Numbered from the stretch's first letter, positions 8,630-17,748 are shown. The stretch is 64,000 bases of DNA from Pseudacidovorax intermedius (GCF_003350475.1 NZ_QQAV01000001.1:488836-552835), one strand, 5' to 3'. A program made the numbers and translations. The notes: a model not told the origin generated them from the letters alone.

Positions 8630-9001
8630 ATGCCGAAGCAGTGGGACGTCGAGTACACCAACGAGCTGGGCATCTGGTGGGCGACGCTGGATGAGGCGGA
8701 GCAGGAATCCATTGATGCGTCGGTCCGGCTGCTCGAAGCGCGAGGACCGAATCTCGGTTTTCCTCACAGTTCCGGCATCCATGGCTCGCGGCACCCGCAC
8801 ATGCGCGAACTCCGGATCCAGCATGAGGGCCGGCCCTACCGGATCCTCTACGCCTTCGACCCGCGGCGCTGCGCCATCCTGCTGCTGGGCGGGGACAAGA
8901 CCGGCGACGATCGCTGGTATGCGGTGCAGGTGCCGCTGGCTGACCGTCTGTACGACATCCACCTCGAGACCTTGAGAAAGGAAGGGCAGACCCATGGCTA
9001 G
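8630..9001 (+). CDS. HigB/RelE-like toxin (phage Gp49 family)
   Basis: A 123-residue protein with the Gp49/HigB-like pattern: WDVEYTNELGIWWATLDEAEQ at the N-terminus, then the basic core GSRHPHMRELRIQHEGRPYRILYAFDPRR and the hydrophobic strand CAILLLGGDKTGDD. Family members are RelE-fold mRNA interferases that cut mRNA on ribosomes; this is inferred from family. Its stop overlaps the antitoxin start by 8 bp. Toxin-first order is typical of higBA-type modules. The locus has its own promoter-like region and separates the forward catabolic operon from the reverse one. Confidence 0.8.
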   Translation: MPKQWDVEYTNELGIWWATLDEAEQESIDASVRLLEARGPNLGFPHSSGIHGSRHPHMRELRIQHEGRPYRILYAFDPRRCAILLLGGDKTGDDRWYAVQVPLADRLYDIHLETLRKEGQTHG

Positions 9002-9305
9002 GAAATTCGGCGAACTGCGGGCCGGGATGTCCCCCGCATCCCAGGCACGCGCTGCCGCGCGGGCAGAAGCGCTGCTCGTGGAGATGCAGCTTCAGGAACT
9101 GCGCAAGTCCCGCAATGTGACCCAGGTCGAGCTCGCACAGGCCATGCATGTGGAGCAGGCTGCGGTGTCGAAGCTGGAGCGCCGCGAGGACATGTACGTC
9201 AGCACCTTGCGCGCCTATGTCCAGGCCCTGGGAGGTGAACTGAAGCTGGTGGCGTCCTTCCCCGACGGGGACATCCAGGTGCACCCGTTCGAAGAGGCCT
9301 CGTGA
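8994..9305 (+). CDS. XRE-family antitoxin (HigA-like)
   Basis: A 103-residue protein with a helix-turn-helix at about residues 40-70 (NVTQVELAQAMHVEQAAVSKLE) followed by the short GGELKLVASFPDG strand common to antitoxins partnered with Gp49-type toxins. It overlaps the toxin gene by 8 bp, so translation is coupled. It would bind and neutralise the 8630 toxin and repress the operon through the dyad at 8591. Moderate confidence on function, high confidence on fold. Confidence 0.82.
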   Translation: MARKFGELRAGMSPASQARAAARAEALLVEMQLQELRKSRNVTQVELAQAMHVEQAAVSKLERREDMYVSTLRAYVQALGGELKLVASFPDGDIQVHPFEEAS

Positions 9306-9315
9306 CGCAGCGGCG

Positions 9316-9708
9316 TCAGCGCGCGGTGTCGAGCGGCGGAGCGACCCATCCCGGCATCGCCACCGCCCGGATCAGGCGCGTCTCCTGCGCCGTGATCAGG
9401 TGGCCCGAGGCGGCCAGGTAGCGGGCGAAGTCGGGATGCGCGTCGCGTGCGGCGCTGCGGCGTTCGTAGTCGGCCAGGTCCTCGTAGGCCCAGAGATGCA
9501 CGAACTGGTTCTGCGGGCCCACCAGGCTGGTCCAGAAGCCCAGAGGATGGCCGAGGGTCTGCATCAGCACCGGCATGGCCAGCTGGTTGAAGACCTGCAG
9601 GAATTCGGGCATCTTGCGCAGCGCGATGGTGTAGATGCGGTGGTCCACCAGCGGCTTGCCCGGCGGTGCCGCGATGGCGGGCGGTGCGGACACGGAGGCC
9701 GCGTTCAT
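9316..9708 (-). CDS. NIPSNAP family protein, second copy
   Basis: A 130-residue single-domain NIPSNAP protein. LVDHRIYTIALRKMPEFLQVFNQ (shortened here to its opening) is the characteristic first strand, and HLWAYEDLADYERR the later one. Start ATG 9708 overlaps the stop of the upstream FAD dehydrogenase in an ATGA arrangement, so the pair is translationally coupled. It is shorter than the two-domain homologue at 4034-4663. The gene converges on the antitoxin gene with only 10 bp between stops. Confidence 0.8.
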   Translation of the reverse strand: MNAASVSAPPAIAAPPGKPLVDHRIYTIALRKMPEFLQVFNQLAMPVLMQTLGHPLGFWTSLVGPQNQFVHLWAYEDLADYERRSAARDAHPDFARYLAASGHLITAQETRLIRAVAMPGWVAPPLDTAR

Positions 9709-11450
9709 ACAGCCACCTCTTCCCGCACCGGCACGACGGCGGCAGGCACCGCGCGCGGCGCCAGGGCCTGGTCGGCGATGTGGTGGGCCGTGAGATAAGC
9801 GAAGGTCATGTTGGGTCCATGGGTGATGCCGGCCCCAGGATACGCGCCGCCCATCATGCTGGCCCGGTCGTTGCCGGTGGCGTACAGGCCCGGGATCGGC
9901 TGGCCGTCGCGGCGCAGCACCTCGCCCACCAGGCTGGTCTGCAGGCCATCGAAGGTGCCGAGGTCGCCCATCACCACGCGCACGGCATAGAAGGGCCCCT
10001 GGGCCACGGGCGCGACGCAGGGGTTGGGCCGGTGTTCCGGGTCGGCCAGGTAGCGGTTGAAAGCCGTCTTGCCGCGGCCGAAGGCCGGATCCTCGCCGCG
10101 TTCGGCCGGCGGGTTGTAGGCGCGCACCGTGGCCTCCAGGCCCTGCGGGTCGATGCCGGCCTGAGCGGCCAGTTCGGCCAGCGTGCGGCCCTGCAGCAGG
10201 TAGCCGCTGCGCAGGTGCGGGCCGATGGGCATGGGCGCGGGCTTGACGTAGCCCAGGCCGTACTTGGCCAGGCAGGCCTTGTCGCAGACCAGCCACATGA
10301 CCGTTTCCTTCTGGCCTTCGCAGGCGCGGGTCAGCGCTGCCCCCACGTCGTGGTACGACTCCGATTCATTGCAGAAGCGCCGGCCGTTCTTCAGCACCGC
10401 GATCACGCCAGGTTTGTAGCGGTCGAGCAGGTGCGGGAAGACGCCGAAGCGGCCACCGCCGAGCGGCACACGCGAGACGGGCATCCACGCCGCGCTGTCG
10501 GCATAGCGGATGTCGGCCACGCCGCCTGCCGCCTCGGCCAGGTTGACGCCGTCGCCCGTGTTGCTCTCGGGCGTGGGCGACAGGTGTTCGCCCCCGCGAC
10601 GCACATGCGGATAGGCCTGGGCGATGCGCTTGGCGTCGTGCGGAAAGCCGCCGCAGGCCAGCACCACGCCATGGCGCGCGCGCAGCTCTCGCGGGCCGCC
10701 CTCGCCTTCCACGCGAACGCCGGTGATGCGACCGCCCTCTTCCAGCAGGCCGCGCACCGGGGTGCTGGTGAGGATGGGAATGCCCAGGTCCAGCGCCGAG
10801 CGCGCCAGCCGTGCGGCCAGCGCGTTGCCGCTGGTGACTTGCACGCCGCGGCGGTACAGCGCCAGCTCCTTGAGGTGCGTGGCCAGGCGCCGCGCCACGT
10901 AGAGCGCGGAAGTCAGCGACTTCGTCGCGCGGAAGAAGTGCTTCAGGTCCGCGTTGGAGGAGTTGAACATCATGCCGATGAAGGTGATGGTCTCCAGCGG
11001 CGGCTTGAGCCGCGCCATGTCCTCGCCCAGGCCGCGGATGTCGTAGGGCGCGGCCAGGATCGAGCGGCCCACCTGCGCGCCGCCGGGCGCGTCGCAGTGG
11101 TAGTCGGGATAGAGCGTGGGCACGAACTGCATCTGCGTCTCACGCTGCAGGAAGTCGACCATGGCCGGCCCATGCTCGATGAGGGCCTGGGCGGTGGCCT
11201 CGTCGTAGAAGCGACCGCTCTCCTGCATCAGGTAGGTGCGCACGGCCTCGCGCGTGTCGGCGGGGTTTTGCTGCCGGCCATGCGGGCCCAGCGGAATCCA
11301 CAGCACGCCGCCCGACAGCGCCGTGGTGCCGCCGAAGACGGGCTCCTTCTCCAGCACGGCGACCGTGAGGCCGCGCTTCTTCGCGGTGATGGCGCAGGTC
11401 AGGCCGGCGGCGCCGGAGCCGACGACCAGCAGGTCGAAATCCTTGGTCAT
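9705..11450 (-). CDS. FAD-dependent dehydrogenase, second copy
   Basis: A 581-residue paralogue of the protein at 2229-4061. GSGAAG at residues 11-16 and VLEKEPVFGGTTALSGG form the FAD-binding start; GLYATGNDRASMMGG and GAGITHGPNMTF near the C-terminus complete the fumarate reductase/3-ketosteroid dehydrogenase pattern. ATG 11450 has GGAGACCTTCC upstream. With its coupled NIPSNAP partner it repeats the arrangement of the forward operon, suggesting two successive or two substrate-specific desaturations. No covalent-flavin or heme-binding extension is seen, so it is not a respiratory fumarate reductase. Confidence 0.85.
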   Translation of the reverse strand: MTKDFDLLVVGSGAAGLTCAITAKKRGLTVAVLEKEPVFGGTTALSGGVLWIPLGPHGRQQNPADTREAVRTYLMQESGRFYDEATAQALIEHGPAMVDFLQRETQMQFVPTLYPDYHCDAPGGAQVGRSILAAPYDIRGLGEDMARLKPPLETITFIGMMFNSSNADLKHFFRATKSLTSALYVARRLATHLKELALYRRGVQVTSGNALAARLARSALDLGIPILTSTPVRGLLEEGGRITGVRVEGEGGPRELRARHGVVLACGGFPHDAKRIAQAYPHVRRGGEHLSPTPESNTGDGVNLAEAAGGVADIRYADSAAWMPVSRVPLGGGRFGVFPHLLDRYKPGVIAVLKNGRRFCNESESYHDVGAALTRACEGQKETVMWLVCDKACLAKYGLGYVKPAPMPIGPHLRSGYLLQGRTLAELAAQAGIDPQGLEATVRAYNPPAERGEDPAFGRGKTAFNRYLADPEHRPNPCVAPVAQGPFYAVRVVMGDLGTFDGLQTSLVGEVLRRDGQPIPGLYATGNDRASMMGGAYPGAGITHGPNMTFAYLTAHHIADQALAPRAVPAAVVPVREEVAV

Positions 11451-11515
11451 GGAAGGTCTCCTCAGAAATCAGGCACAGCGTTGCGATCGGCCGAGGCGAC
11501 CCCATACGCACGACA

Positions 11516-11589
11516 TCGAATGGCCGCGGAGCAGGCCATTCGAGAACATCCGCGGAACCGGCTTTGCCGGGCCGCAGGATGTGCCCCCT
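11516..11589 (-). repeat. Dispersed extragenic repeat, copy B
   Basis: Reverse-strand copy of the element at 5628-5701, keeping GGCCCGGCAAAGCCGGTTCC and GGCCTGCTCCGCGGCC. In this copy the inner dyad CCGGCAAAGCCGG is more perfect than in copy A. It occupies the 184-bp gap between the SDR gene and the FAD dehydrogenase gene, both on the reverse strand. Confidence 0.75.
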
Positions 11590-11634
11590 GGAAAGGGGTT
11601 GGCGGAGCGCGCAGCGCGCAGCCTGGGGGTGGTC

Positions 11635-12492
11635 TTAGCCATTGAAACCGGGGCGGGGGACCATGTCCATCAGCATGTTGGCCATGCCGCCATCGACCAG
11701 GATCTCCGCACCGTTGACATAGGCCGAGCGCGGGCTGGCCAGGAAGAGCGCGACGTCGGCGATGTCCTCGGGCTCGCCGATGCGGCGGCTGGCCGTCATG
11801 GCGGCGCGCCGGGCCTCGAAGCCGGGTTCCTCGTAGAACTTCGCGGACAGGGCCGTGCGGATCATGCCGGGCAGCACCGCATTGCTGCGCACCCCGTGCG
11901 GGCCCCACTCCACAGCCAGTTGGCGCGACATCAGCAGCACACCGGCCTTGCTGGCGCTGTAGGCGCCGCTGCCGCTCTGCGGAAAGCGGCCCGAGATCGA
12001 CGCGACGTTCACGATGCTGCCGCGGCCGGCCGCGCGCATGTCCGCCCCGAACGCCCGTGCGCACAGCAGGTAGCCGCCCAGGTTGATGCCCAGCACCTCG
12101 TTCCATTGCGCCAGATCCACATCGGCCAGGCCGCCAGCGCGCAGAAGGCCGGCGTTGTTGACGAGCACGTTGCAGGGGCCGAGCGCCTCGCGCACCTGTG
12201 CCGCTGCGTCACCGACGGCCGCTTCGTCGGCGATGTCGCAGGCGATGGCCAGCGCCTGCGCATCGAAGTCCTGCTGCAGCCGCCGCGCCATGGCTGCGCA
12301 GCCGTCGGCATCGCGGTCCAGCAGGGCCACGCGCGCACCGGCCTGGGCCAGCGCACGGGCGATGGCGGCGCCGATGCCGCTGGCGGCGCCACTGACCACG
12401 CAGACCTGCTGCGCGAGCCCCAGCCAGTGGGCGGATGCGCCGGCGGCAGCGGGCGAGGCGGTGGACGGATGGGCCGTGGAAAGGGCCGTCAT
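11635..12492 (-). CDS. SDR-family oxidoreductase
   Basis: A 285-residue classical short-chain dehydrogenase. Cofactor motif SGAASGIG (residues 34-41), NNAG (112-115), catalytic Ser around 165-167 and Tyr178-x-x-x-Lys182 (YSASK) are all present; the C-terminus has the usual PEDIADVALFLAS and VNGAEILVDGG segments. Asp at the end of the second strand (ALLDRD) favours NAD over NADP. ATG 12492 follows an AGGAGACATCGCC ribosome site; the frame stays open upstream but without a ribosome site and across the divergent promoter. It heads the reverse operon and probably oxidises a hydroxyl intermediate of the same pathway. Confidence 0.88.
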   Translation of the reverse strand: MTALSTAHPSTASPAAAGASAHWLGLAQQVCVVSGAASGIGAAIARALAQAGARVALLDRDADGCAAMARRLQQDFDAQALAIACDIADEAAVGDAAAQVREALGPCNVLVNNAGLLRAGGLADVDLAQWNEVLGINLGGYLLCARAFGADMRAAGRGSIVNVASISGRFPQSGSGAYSASKAGVLLMSRQLAVEWGPHGVRSNAVLPGMIRTALSAKFYEEPGFEARRAAMTASRRIGEPEDIADVALFLASPRSAYVNGAEILVDGGMANMLMDMVPRPGFNG

Positions 12493-12590
12493 GGCGATGT
12501 CTCCTGTTGTCGTGATGCCGAGGGAATTCTGGGCGTCGCCACCGGCCATCGCTTTGACGATTCCAGCCAAGACCCGGACAATTCCGGCGC

Positions 12591-13490
12591 ATGGCGCGTG
12601 CGATTCCCAACTACTCGCTCTATGGCGACCAGGCCAGTCCGGGCTGGCTCGCGAGCTTCGACTTCGAATGGATCCCGCAACGCTCGAAGCCCTACAACTG
12701 GGACATCCAGCCGCATACGCACGATGCCTTCCTCCAGCTGCTGGTGCTGCGGCAGGGCCGCGTGCGGGTGCTGGTGGACCATGAACGGCTGGAGGCCGAG
12801 GCGCCCTGCCTGATCCTCGTTCCCGCACAAACCGTGCACAGCTTCCGCTTCTCCGACGACACCGACGGGCCGGTGGTGACGGCGGCGCAGCGGCCGCTGG
12901 AGTCGCTGGCCGACCTGGTGATGCCGGCCTTGCGCGAGACGCTGCGCACGCCGCAGCTGATGCCGCTGACGGCCGACGAGCTGGCGCGGCTGATGCCGCT
13001 CTTCCACGCCATCGAGGCCGAGCACCGGCTGGCCGACACGGGCCACACGGCGGCCGGCATGTCGCTGCTCACGGCCCTGCTGGTGCAGGTGGCGCGACTG
13101 CACCGGCTGAAGAAGGAACACCTGGCGCGGCCGCGCTCGCGCCGCGCCGAGCAGATCGAGACCTTCCGCCGCCTGGTCGACGCGCGCTACCGCGAGCACC
13201 TGCCGGTGCCGGCCTATGCCGCACTGCTGGGCATCACGGCCGGGCAGCTCACGCGGCTGTGCCGCGAGGTGCTGGGCCTGTCGAGCCTGGACGTGATCAA
13301 TGCGCGCCTGCTGCACGAGGCGCAGCGCGAGCTGATCTACACCCCCAACAGCATCAAGCAGATCGCCGTGAGCCTGGGCTTTGGCGACGAGGCCTACTTC
13401 GGCCGCTTCTTCCGCAAGCACAAGGGACTGACGCCGCGCGAGTACCGGGCCCAGGCGCTGGCCGAATGGTCTGACGAGGCAGCGGGCTGA
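12591..13490 (+). CDS. AraC-family transcriptional regulator (PobR/HpaA-like)
   Basis: A 299-residue regulator. The N-terminal cupin half has WDIQPHTHDAFLQLLVLRQG, and the C-terminal 100 residues hold two helix-turn-helix motifs ending in IAVSLGFGDEAYFGRFFRKHKGLTP (family signature). The arrangement resembles PobR and HpaA, activators of hydroxy-aromatic catabolism. It is divergent from the SDR gene across 98 bp, so it is the probable activator of the reverse SDR-FAD-NIPSNAP operon. Ligand unknown. Confidence 0.85.
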   Translation: MARAIPNYSLYGDQASPGWLASFDFEWIPQRSKPYNWDIQPHTHDAFLQLLVLRQGRVRVLVDHERLEAEAPCLILVPAQTVHSFRFSDDTDGPVVTAAQRPLESLADLVMPALRETLRTPQLMPLTADELARLMPLFHAIEAEHRLADTGHTAAGMSLLTALLVQVARLHRLKKEHLARPRSRRAEQIETFRRLVDARYREHLPVPAYAALLGITAGQLTRLCREVLGLSSLDVINARLLHEAQRELIYTPNSIKQIAVSLGFGDEAYFGRFFRKHKGLTPREYRAQALAEWSDEAAG

Positions 13491-13590
13491 GGTCGCTGCC
13501 GTCAGGCATCGCCGGCAGCGGCGCACACGGTTGGGCGCGGGCCGGCATACTCGCGCGCTGCTCTTCCTCGCTCATCGCACTGCGCCTTCC

Positions 13591-14346
13591 ATGACCGCCA
13601 TCACCGACCTCGGCCAGCAACTGGCCTCCGCCTTCTCCGACGCCCGCCGCATCACGCCCACCGGCTGGCTGCCCTCCACCGCCGCCGAGGTCTATGCCGT
13701 GCAGGATGCCCTGATCGCGCACCTGGGCGGCGGCATCGGCGGCTGGAAGGTCGGCGCGCCTAACGCCGAGAAGGAACCCAACTACGCGCCGCTGCCCGCG
13801 TCCGTCATCCTTGCCTCCGGCGCCGTGCTGCCGGCCGCGCGCTTCGCGGCCCGATGGGTCGAGCTGGAGGCCGCCCTGCGCGTGGGCAAGCTGCTGGAGG
13901 TGAGGCAGGACATGCCCACGCCCAGCGAACTCGCCAGCTTCTTCGACGCCGTGGTGCCCACCATCGAATGCGTGGAAAGTCGCCTGGCCGCCGGCCGTGA
14001 AGCGCCGGCGCCGTTGCGCCTGGCCGACCTGCAGAGCCATGGCGCCCTGGTCGTCGGGGCGCCGGCGCCGCTCGCCCCCGAGGCGCTGGACCTGCGCACG
14101 CTGAAGGCCACGCTGATGTTCGGCGAGGCCGAGGCGGCACGCACCACCGGCGGGAATCCCGCGCAGGACGTATGGCGCCTGGTCGGCTGGCTGGCCCGCC
14201 ACTGCACCGAGCGCGGCGTGCCGCTGTCGCCGGGGCAGATCGTCACCACGGGCTCGTGCACGGGGTTGCTGGCGGCGCCTGTGGACACCGGCGTGGTCGG
14301 CGCCATCGAAGGGCTGGGCGAGGTGCGGCTGCGCTATTCGGCCTGA
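13591..14346 (+). CDS. 2-keto-4-pentenoate hydratase/fumarylacetoacetase-like protein
   Basis: A 251-residue protein of the MhpD/HpaH hydratase and decarboxylase family. GGWKVGAPN near residue 50 and the metal-binding Glu pair in WVELEAAL near residue 90 are visible, as is the terminal [11 protein letters not shown] segment. Such enzymes add water to 2-hydroxydienoates after ring cleavage. I chose ATG 13591, which starts the conserved [15 protein letters not shown]; the frame is open from 13531. The stop overlaps the convergent purT gene by 13 bp. It may serve the neighbouring AraC-controlled pathway. Confidence 0.78.
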   Translation: MTAITDLGQQLASAFSDARRITPTGWLPSTAAEVYAVQDALIAHLGGGIGGWKVGAPNAEKEPNYAPLPASVILASGAVLPAARFAARWVELEAALRVGKLLEVRQDMPTPSELASFFDAVVPTIECVESRLAAGREAPAPLRLADLQSHGALVVGAPAPLAPEALDLRTLKATLMFGEAEAARTTGGNPAQDVWRLVGWLARHCTERGVPLSPGQIVTTGSCTGLLAAPVDTGVVGAIEGLGEVRLRYSA

Positions 14347-15572
14347 GCTTCGGCGTCCGCCGCCCGCGGCTTGACCTTGGACGCTGCTTCCTTGGCTCGC
14401 TCGCGGGCCGTGTCCACATCCTCCGCATGGGCCAGCGCCACGCCCATGCGGCGCTTGACGAAGCTCTCGGGTTTGCCGAAGAGGCGCAGGTCGGTGCCGG
14501 GCACGGACAGGGCCTCGGCCACGCCGTCGAAGACGATGCCGGTGGCATCCACGCCGCCGTAGATGACGGCGCTGGCGCCCGGGCTCTTGAGCGTGGTGTC
14601 CACCGGCAGCCCGAGGATGGCGCGGGCATGCAGCTCGAATTCGCTCTGCCACTGCGTGGCCAGCGTGACCAGGCCGGTGTCGTGCGGGCGGGGGCTCACC
14701 TCGCTGAACCACACCTCCTCGCCCTTGACGAACAGCTCCACACCGAAGAGGCCCTGGCCGCCCAGGTCGGCCGTCACACGCTCGGCGATGTCCTGCGCCT
14801 TGCGCAGCGCCTCGGGGTGCATGGGATGCGGCTGCCAGCTTTCCACATAGTCGCCGCTGACCTGCAGGTGGCCGATGGGTGCGCAGAAATGCGTCTGCAC
14901 CTGGCCGTCGGTGCCCAGGGCGCGCACGGTGAGCAGCGTGATCTCGTAGTCGAAGTCGATGAAGCCTTCGACGATCACGCGGCCCTTGCTCACGCGGCCG
15001 CCGGCCATCGCGTAGTCCCAGGCCTTCTGCACGTCGGCGGGGCCGTCGATCTTGCTCTGGCCCTTGCCGGAGCTGCTCATCACGGGCTTGACGATGCAGG
15101 GATAGCCGATGCCCTGGCCGCCGTCCTTGCCGTCGATGGCGGCCTGCAGCTCGGCCAGCGAGTCGCAGAACCGGTAGGGGCTGGTGGGCAGGCCCAGCGT
15201 CTCGGCGGCCAGGCGGCGGATGCCTTCGCGGTCCATGGTCAGGCGCGCCGCGCGGGCGGTGGGGATCACGCGCACCAGCCCGGCTTCTTCCAGCTCTTCG
15301 AGCTTGGCGGTGGCGATGGCCTCGATCTCGGGCACGACCAGATGCGGCCGCTCGGCCGACAGCAGGGCTTCGAGCTGGTCGGGGTCGCTCATCGTGATGG
15401 TGCGGGCGCGGTGCGCCACCTGCTGGCCGGGGGCGTTCTCGTAGCGGTCGACGGCGATGGTCTCCACGCCCAGGCGCTGCAGCGCGATCAGCACTTCCTT
15501 GCCGAGCTCGCCGGAGCCCAGGAGCATCACACGGGTGGCGGAGGGGGACAGGGGGGTGCCGAGGCGGGTCAT
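14334..15572 (-). CDS. purT: Formate-dependent phosphoribosylglycinamide formyltransferase
   Basis: A 412-residue ATP-grasp enzyme that makes formyl-GAR from GAR, formate and ATP in purine synthesis. [10 protein letters not shown] (residues 18-27) is the N-terminal glycine loop, [13 protein letters not shown] and [14 protein letters not shown] are the PurK/PurT substrate and ATP-grasp motifs, and [13 protein letters not shown] is the metal-binding end. Length fits the family. ATG 15572 starts [15 protein letters not shown], the usual PurT N-terminus; an in-frame upstream ATG at 15656 is unlikely. Housekeeping gene, unrelated to its catabolic neighbours. Confidence 0.95.
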   Translation of the reverse strand: MTRLGTPLSPSATRVMLLGSGELGKEVLIALQRLGVETIAVDRYENAPGQQVAHRARTITMSDPDQLEALLSAERPHLVVPEIEAIATAKLEELEEAGLVRVIPTARAARLTMDREGIRRLAAETLGLPTSPYRFCDSLAELQAAIDGKDGGQGIGYPCIVKPVMSSSGKGQSKIDGPADVQKAWDYAMAGGRVSKGRVIVEGFIDFDYEITLLTVRALGTDGQVQTHFCAPIGHLQVSGDYVESWQPHPMHPEALRKAQDIAERVTADLGGQGLFGVELFVKGEEVWFSEVSPRPHDTGLVTLATQWQSEFELHARAILGLPVDTTLKSPGASAVIYGGVDATGIVFDGVAEALSVPGTDLRLFGKPESFVKRRMGVALAHAEDVDTARERAKEAASKVKPRAADAEAQAE

Positions 15573-15748
15573 GGGCGGGCTTTCGGAAGGCGGGAACGGA
15601 GAAGGCCGCAATGGTAGCCAGCGCCCGTGTCCCCGGGCCAGGCAGCCACTTGGCACAAGCCGGGCCGGCGCCCGGCTCCTAGAGTGGCGCGATGCCCGCC
15701 GCGCACCACCGTGCGTGCGCCCGAAGGCCGACTGGAGACACCCGCGCC

Positions 15749-16906
15749 ATGCAGTACACGCACGAGCACCAGGAGATCCGCAAGACCCTGCGCCGCTACA
15801 TCGACGAGGCCATCAATCCGCAGGTGGATGCCTGGGAAGAAGCCGAGATCGCCCCGTTGCACGAGATCTTCAAGGGCCTCGGCGCCCTGGGCCTGCTGGG
15901 CCTGAACAAGCCGGAGGAATACGGCGGCGGCGGGCTCGATTACAGCTATGCCATGGCCATGGCCGAAGAGCTGGGCCATGTGCGCTGCGGCGGCATCCCG
16001 ATGGCCATCGGCGTGCAGACCGACATGTGCACGCCGGCCCTGGCGCGCTTCGGCAGCGAGGAACTCAAGCGCGAGTTCCTGGCGCCGGCCATCGCGGGCG
16101 AACAGGTGGGCTGCATCGGCGTGAGCGAGCCGGGCGCGGGTAGCGATGTGGCGGCCATCCGCAGCACGGCGCGCAAGGACGGCGACGACTACGTCATCTC
16201 CGGCCAGAAGATGTGGATCACCAACAGCCTGCAGGCCGACTGGATGTGCATGCTGGTCAACACCAGCGACGGCCCCGTGCACCGCAACAAGTCGCTGGTG
16301 ATGGTGCCGATGGACCGGCCCGGCATCGAGAAGGCGCGCAAGATCCGCAAGATCGGCATGCACAGCAGCGACACGGGCCTGATCTACTTCGACGAAGTGC
16401 GGGTGCCGCAACGCTTTCGCATCGGCGAGGAAGGCCAGGGCTTCATCTACCAGATGCAGCAGTTTCAGGAGGAGCGGCTGTGGGGCGCCGCCAGCTCGCT
16501 GCTGCCCATGGAGGAGTGCATCGCCGAGACGGTGCAATGGGCACAGGAGCGCCGCATGTTCGGCGCCACGCTGGCCGACCAGCAGTGGGTGCAGTTCAAG
16601 CTGGCCGAGCTGCAGACCGAGGTGGAGGCCCTGCGCGCCCTCACCTACCGTGCCTGCGACCTGCATGTGCAGGGCGAGGATGTGCTCACGCTGGCCTCGA
16701 TGGCCAAGCTCAAGGCCGGCCGGCTCACGAGGCAGGTGGCCGACACCTGCCTGCAGTTCTGGGGCGGCATGGGCTTCACGCTGGAGAACCGCGTCTCGCG
16801 CCTGTATCGCGACGGGCGGCTGGCGTCCATTGGCGGCGGGGCGGACGAGGTGATGCTGGGCATCCTGGCGAAGACGCTGGGGATCGCCAAGCGCCCGCCG
16901 CGCTGA
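15749..16906 (+). CDS. Acyl-CoA dehydrogenase (citronellyl-CoA dehydrogenase AtuD-like)
   Basis: A 385-residue acyl-CoA dehydrogenase. [14 protein letters not shown] (near residue 132) and KMWITNS are the FAD/substrate segments; [19 protein letters not shown] and the terminal [14 protein letters not shown] replace the YEGT-type ending, as in AtuD and related enzymes for branched or terpenoid acyl-CoAs. ATG 15749 begins the conserved [14 protein letters not shown], with CTGGAGACA upstream. It is monocistronic and divergent from purT across 176 bp. The AtuD comparison is from motif memory, so substrate is uncertain. Confidence 0.85.
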   Translation: MQYTHEHQEIRKTLRRYIDEAINPQVDAWEEAEIAPLHEIFKGLGALGLLGLNKPEEYGGGGLDYSYAMAMAEELGHVRCGGIPMAIGVQTDMCTPALARFGSEELKREFLAPAIAGEQVGCIGVSEPGAGSDVAAIRSTARKDGDDYVISGQKMWITNSLQADWMCMLVNTSDGPVHRNKSLVMVPMDRPGIEKARKIRKIGMHSSDTGLIYFDEVRVPQRFRIGEEGQGFIYQMQQFQEERLWGAASSLLPMEECIAETVQWAQERRMFGATLADQQWVQFKLAELQTEVEALRALTYRACDLHVQGEDVLTLASMAKLKAGRLTRQVADTCLQFWGGMGFTLENRVSRLYRDGRLASIGGGADEVMLGILAKTLGIAKRPPR

Positions 16907-16950
16907 ACGCCGCAGGAAGCTGAGCGCGAAGGACGCGCAGCCGCATTCGC

Positions 16951-16978
16951 CGTTCGCCGTTCGCCGTTCGCCGTTCGC
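16951..16978 (+). repeat. Four tandem copies of a 7-bp unit
   Basis: CGTTCGC occurs four times in a row directly before the inverted repeat at 16979. The preceding ATTCGC is a fifth, degraded unit. The unit resembles the CCGTTCG end of the adjacent repeat family, suggesting slippage of that end. Confidence 0.8.
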
Positions 16979-17030
16979 GCTGAGCTTGTCGAAGCGCCGC
17001 GCCCGGCTTCGACAAGCTCAGCCTGAACGG
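16979..17030 (+). repeat. TTCGACAAGCTCAGC-type inverted repeat
   Basis: Perfect 17-bp arms (16979-16995 and 17006-17022, GCTGAGCTTGTCGAAGC and complement) around a 10-bp loop, followed by CTGAACGG. This dyad family is scattered between genes in many proteobacteria and may act as a terminator or nuclease barrier; here it follows an acyl-CoA dehydrogenase gene. A diverged relative is at 27434-27510. Confidence 0.85.
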
Positions 17031-17087
17031 TTGTAGGTCGAACAGGCGTGGGTCGAGCGGTCGGCGGTCCGACCGCACAATGGCCGG

Positions 17088-17504
17088 ATGCCTTTCTCCA
17101 TTCGCCCGGCTCTCGCAGCACTGATGGCCGCCAGCCTGGCCATGGGGTGCAAGGAGCCGCCACCCCAGTCCACCGAAGCCGCGCTCGCGCTGCAGGCTGC
17201 CGGGCCCGACGACATATTCCAGGGTGTGCTGAACGGCCAGCCCGTCCACCTCGTGATCCACGACTGTGCGGTCTACCGCATCGTGTCGATGCAGGGTACC
17301 CAGGTGGAATGGGAGCAGGTGCTGGCGCCGAAGCCCTACTACCCCGGCAACATCCTCACCAGCTGCCAGCGCCATTCGCTGACGGCCGATGCGCAGGGCG
17401 TGACGGCCGAGCTGGGCCGCATGGCCTTCGGCGCCGGCGGTTGCTGCGCCACGGGCGGCACCTACCGCTCGAAGGATGGCCTGAACTGGACCAAGACCGA
17501 ATGA
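17088..17504 (+). CDS. Hypothetical lipoprotein
   Basis: A 138-residue protein with a signal peptide ending in a lipobox-like LAMGC (Cys21), though the -3 residue is Ala. The mature part holds several Cys (HDCAVYRI, TSCQRHS, GGCCATGGTY) likely to form disulfides in the periplasm. I do not recognise a named family; the GGCCATGGTYRSKDG ending is distinctive. Its stop overlaps the start of the DUF3820 gene (ATGA), so the two are cotranscribed. Confidence 0.65.
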   Translation: MPFSIRPALAALMAASLAMGCKEPPPQSTEAALALQAAGPDDIFQGVLNGQPVHLVIHDCAVYRIVSMQGTQVEWEQVLAPKPYYPGNILTSCQRHSLTADAQGVTAELGRMAFGAGGCCATGGTYRSKDGLNWTKTE

Positions 17505-17737
17505 AGCCCGAAGACCTCGAACGCCTGACCACACTGCCCATGCCCTTCGGCAAGCACAAGGGCACCCTCATCGCCGACCTGCCCGGCAACTACCTGGCAT
17601 GGTTCGCGCGCGAAGGCTTCCCCAAGGGCGAGATCGGCCGGCTGCTGGCGCTGATGCTGGAGATCGACCACAACGGCCTGCGGCCGTTGCTGGGGCCGCT
17701 CAAGCGGGTGCCCGGCCGGCGCACGCCAGGCGGTTGA
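17501..17737 (+). CDS. DUF3820 family protein
   Basis: A 78-residue protein matching DUF3820 (putative quorum-sensing-regulated factor family): TLPMPFGKHKGTLIADLPGN followed by YLAWFAREGFPKGEIG. Members are small cytosolic proteins; function in the cell is not established. Start ATG 17501 overlaps the upstream lipoprotein stop by 4 bp. It converges on the antitoxin gene with an 11-bp gap and no visible terminator. Confidence 0.8.
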   Translation: MKPEDLERLTTLPMPFGKHKGTLIADLPGNYLAWFAREGFPKGEIGRLLALMLEIDHNGLRPLLGPLKRVPGRRTPGG

Positions 17738-17748
17738 CCCGCGCCAGC

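Noticed and set aside
9666-11645. 659-codon forward open frame opposite the FAD dehydrogenase
   Set aside because: It mirrors the reverse-strand flavoprotein gene codon for codon and its translation is His/Arg/Gly/Gln-rich low-complexity sequence with no motif. High-GC antisense artefact.
11635-12828. Longer SDR protein starting at 12828
   Set aside because: The extra 112 codons cover the divergent promoter and the start of the AraC gene and are Arg/Ala/Ser-rich; a good ribosome site precedes ATG 12492.
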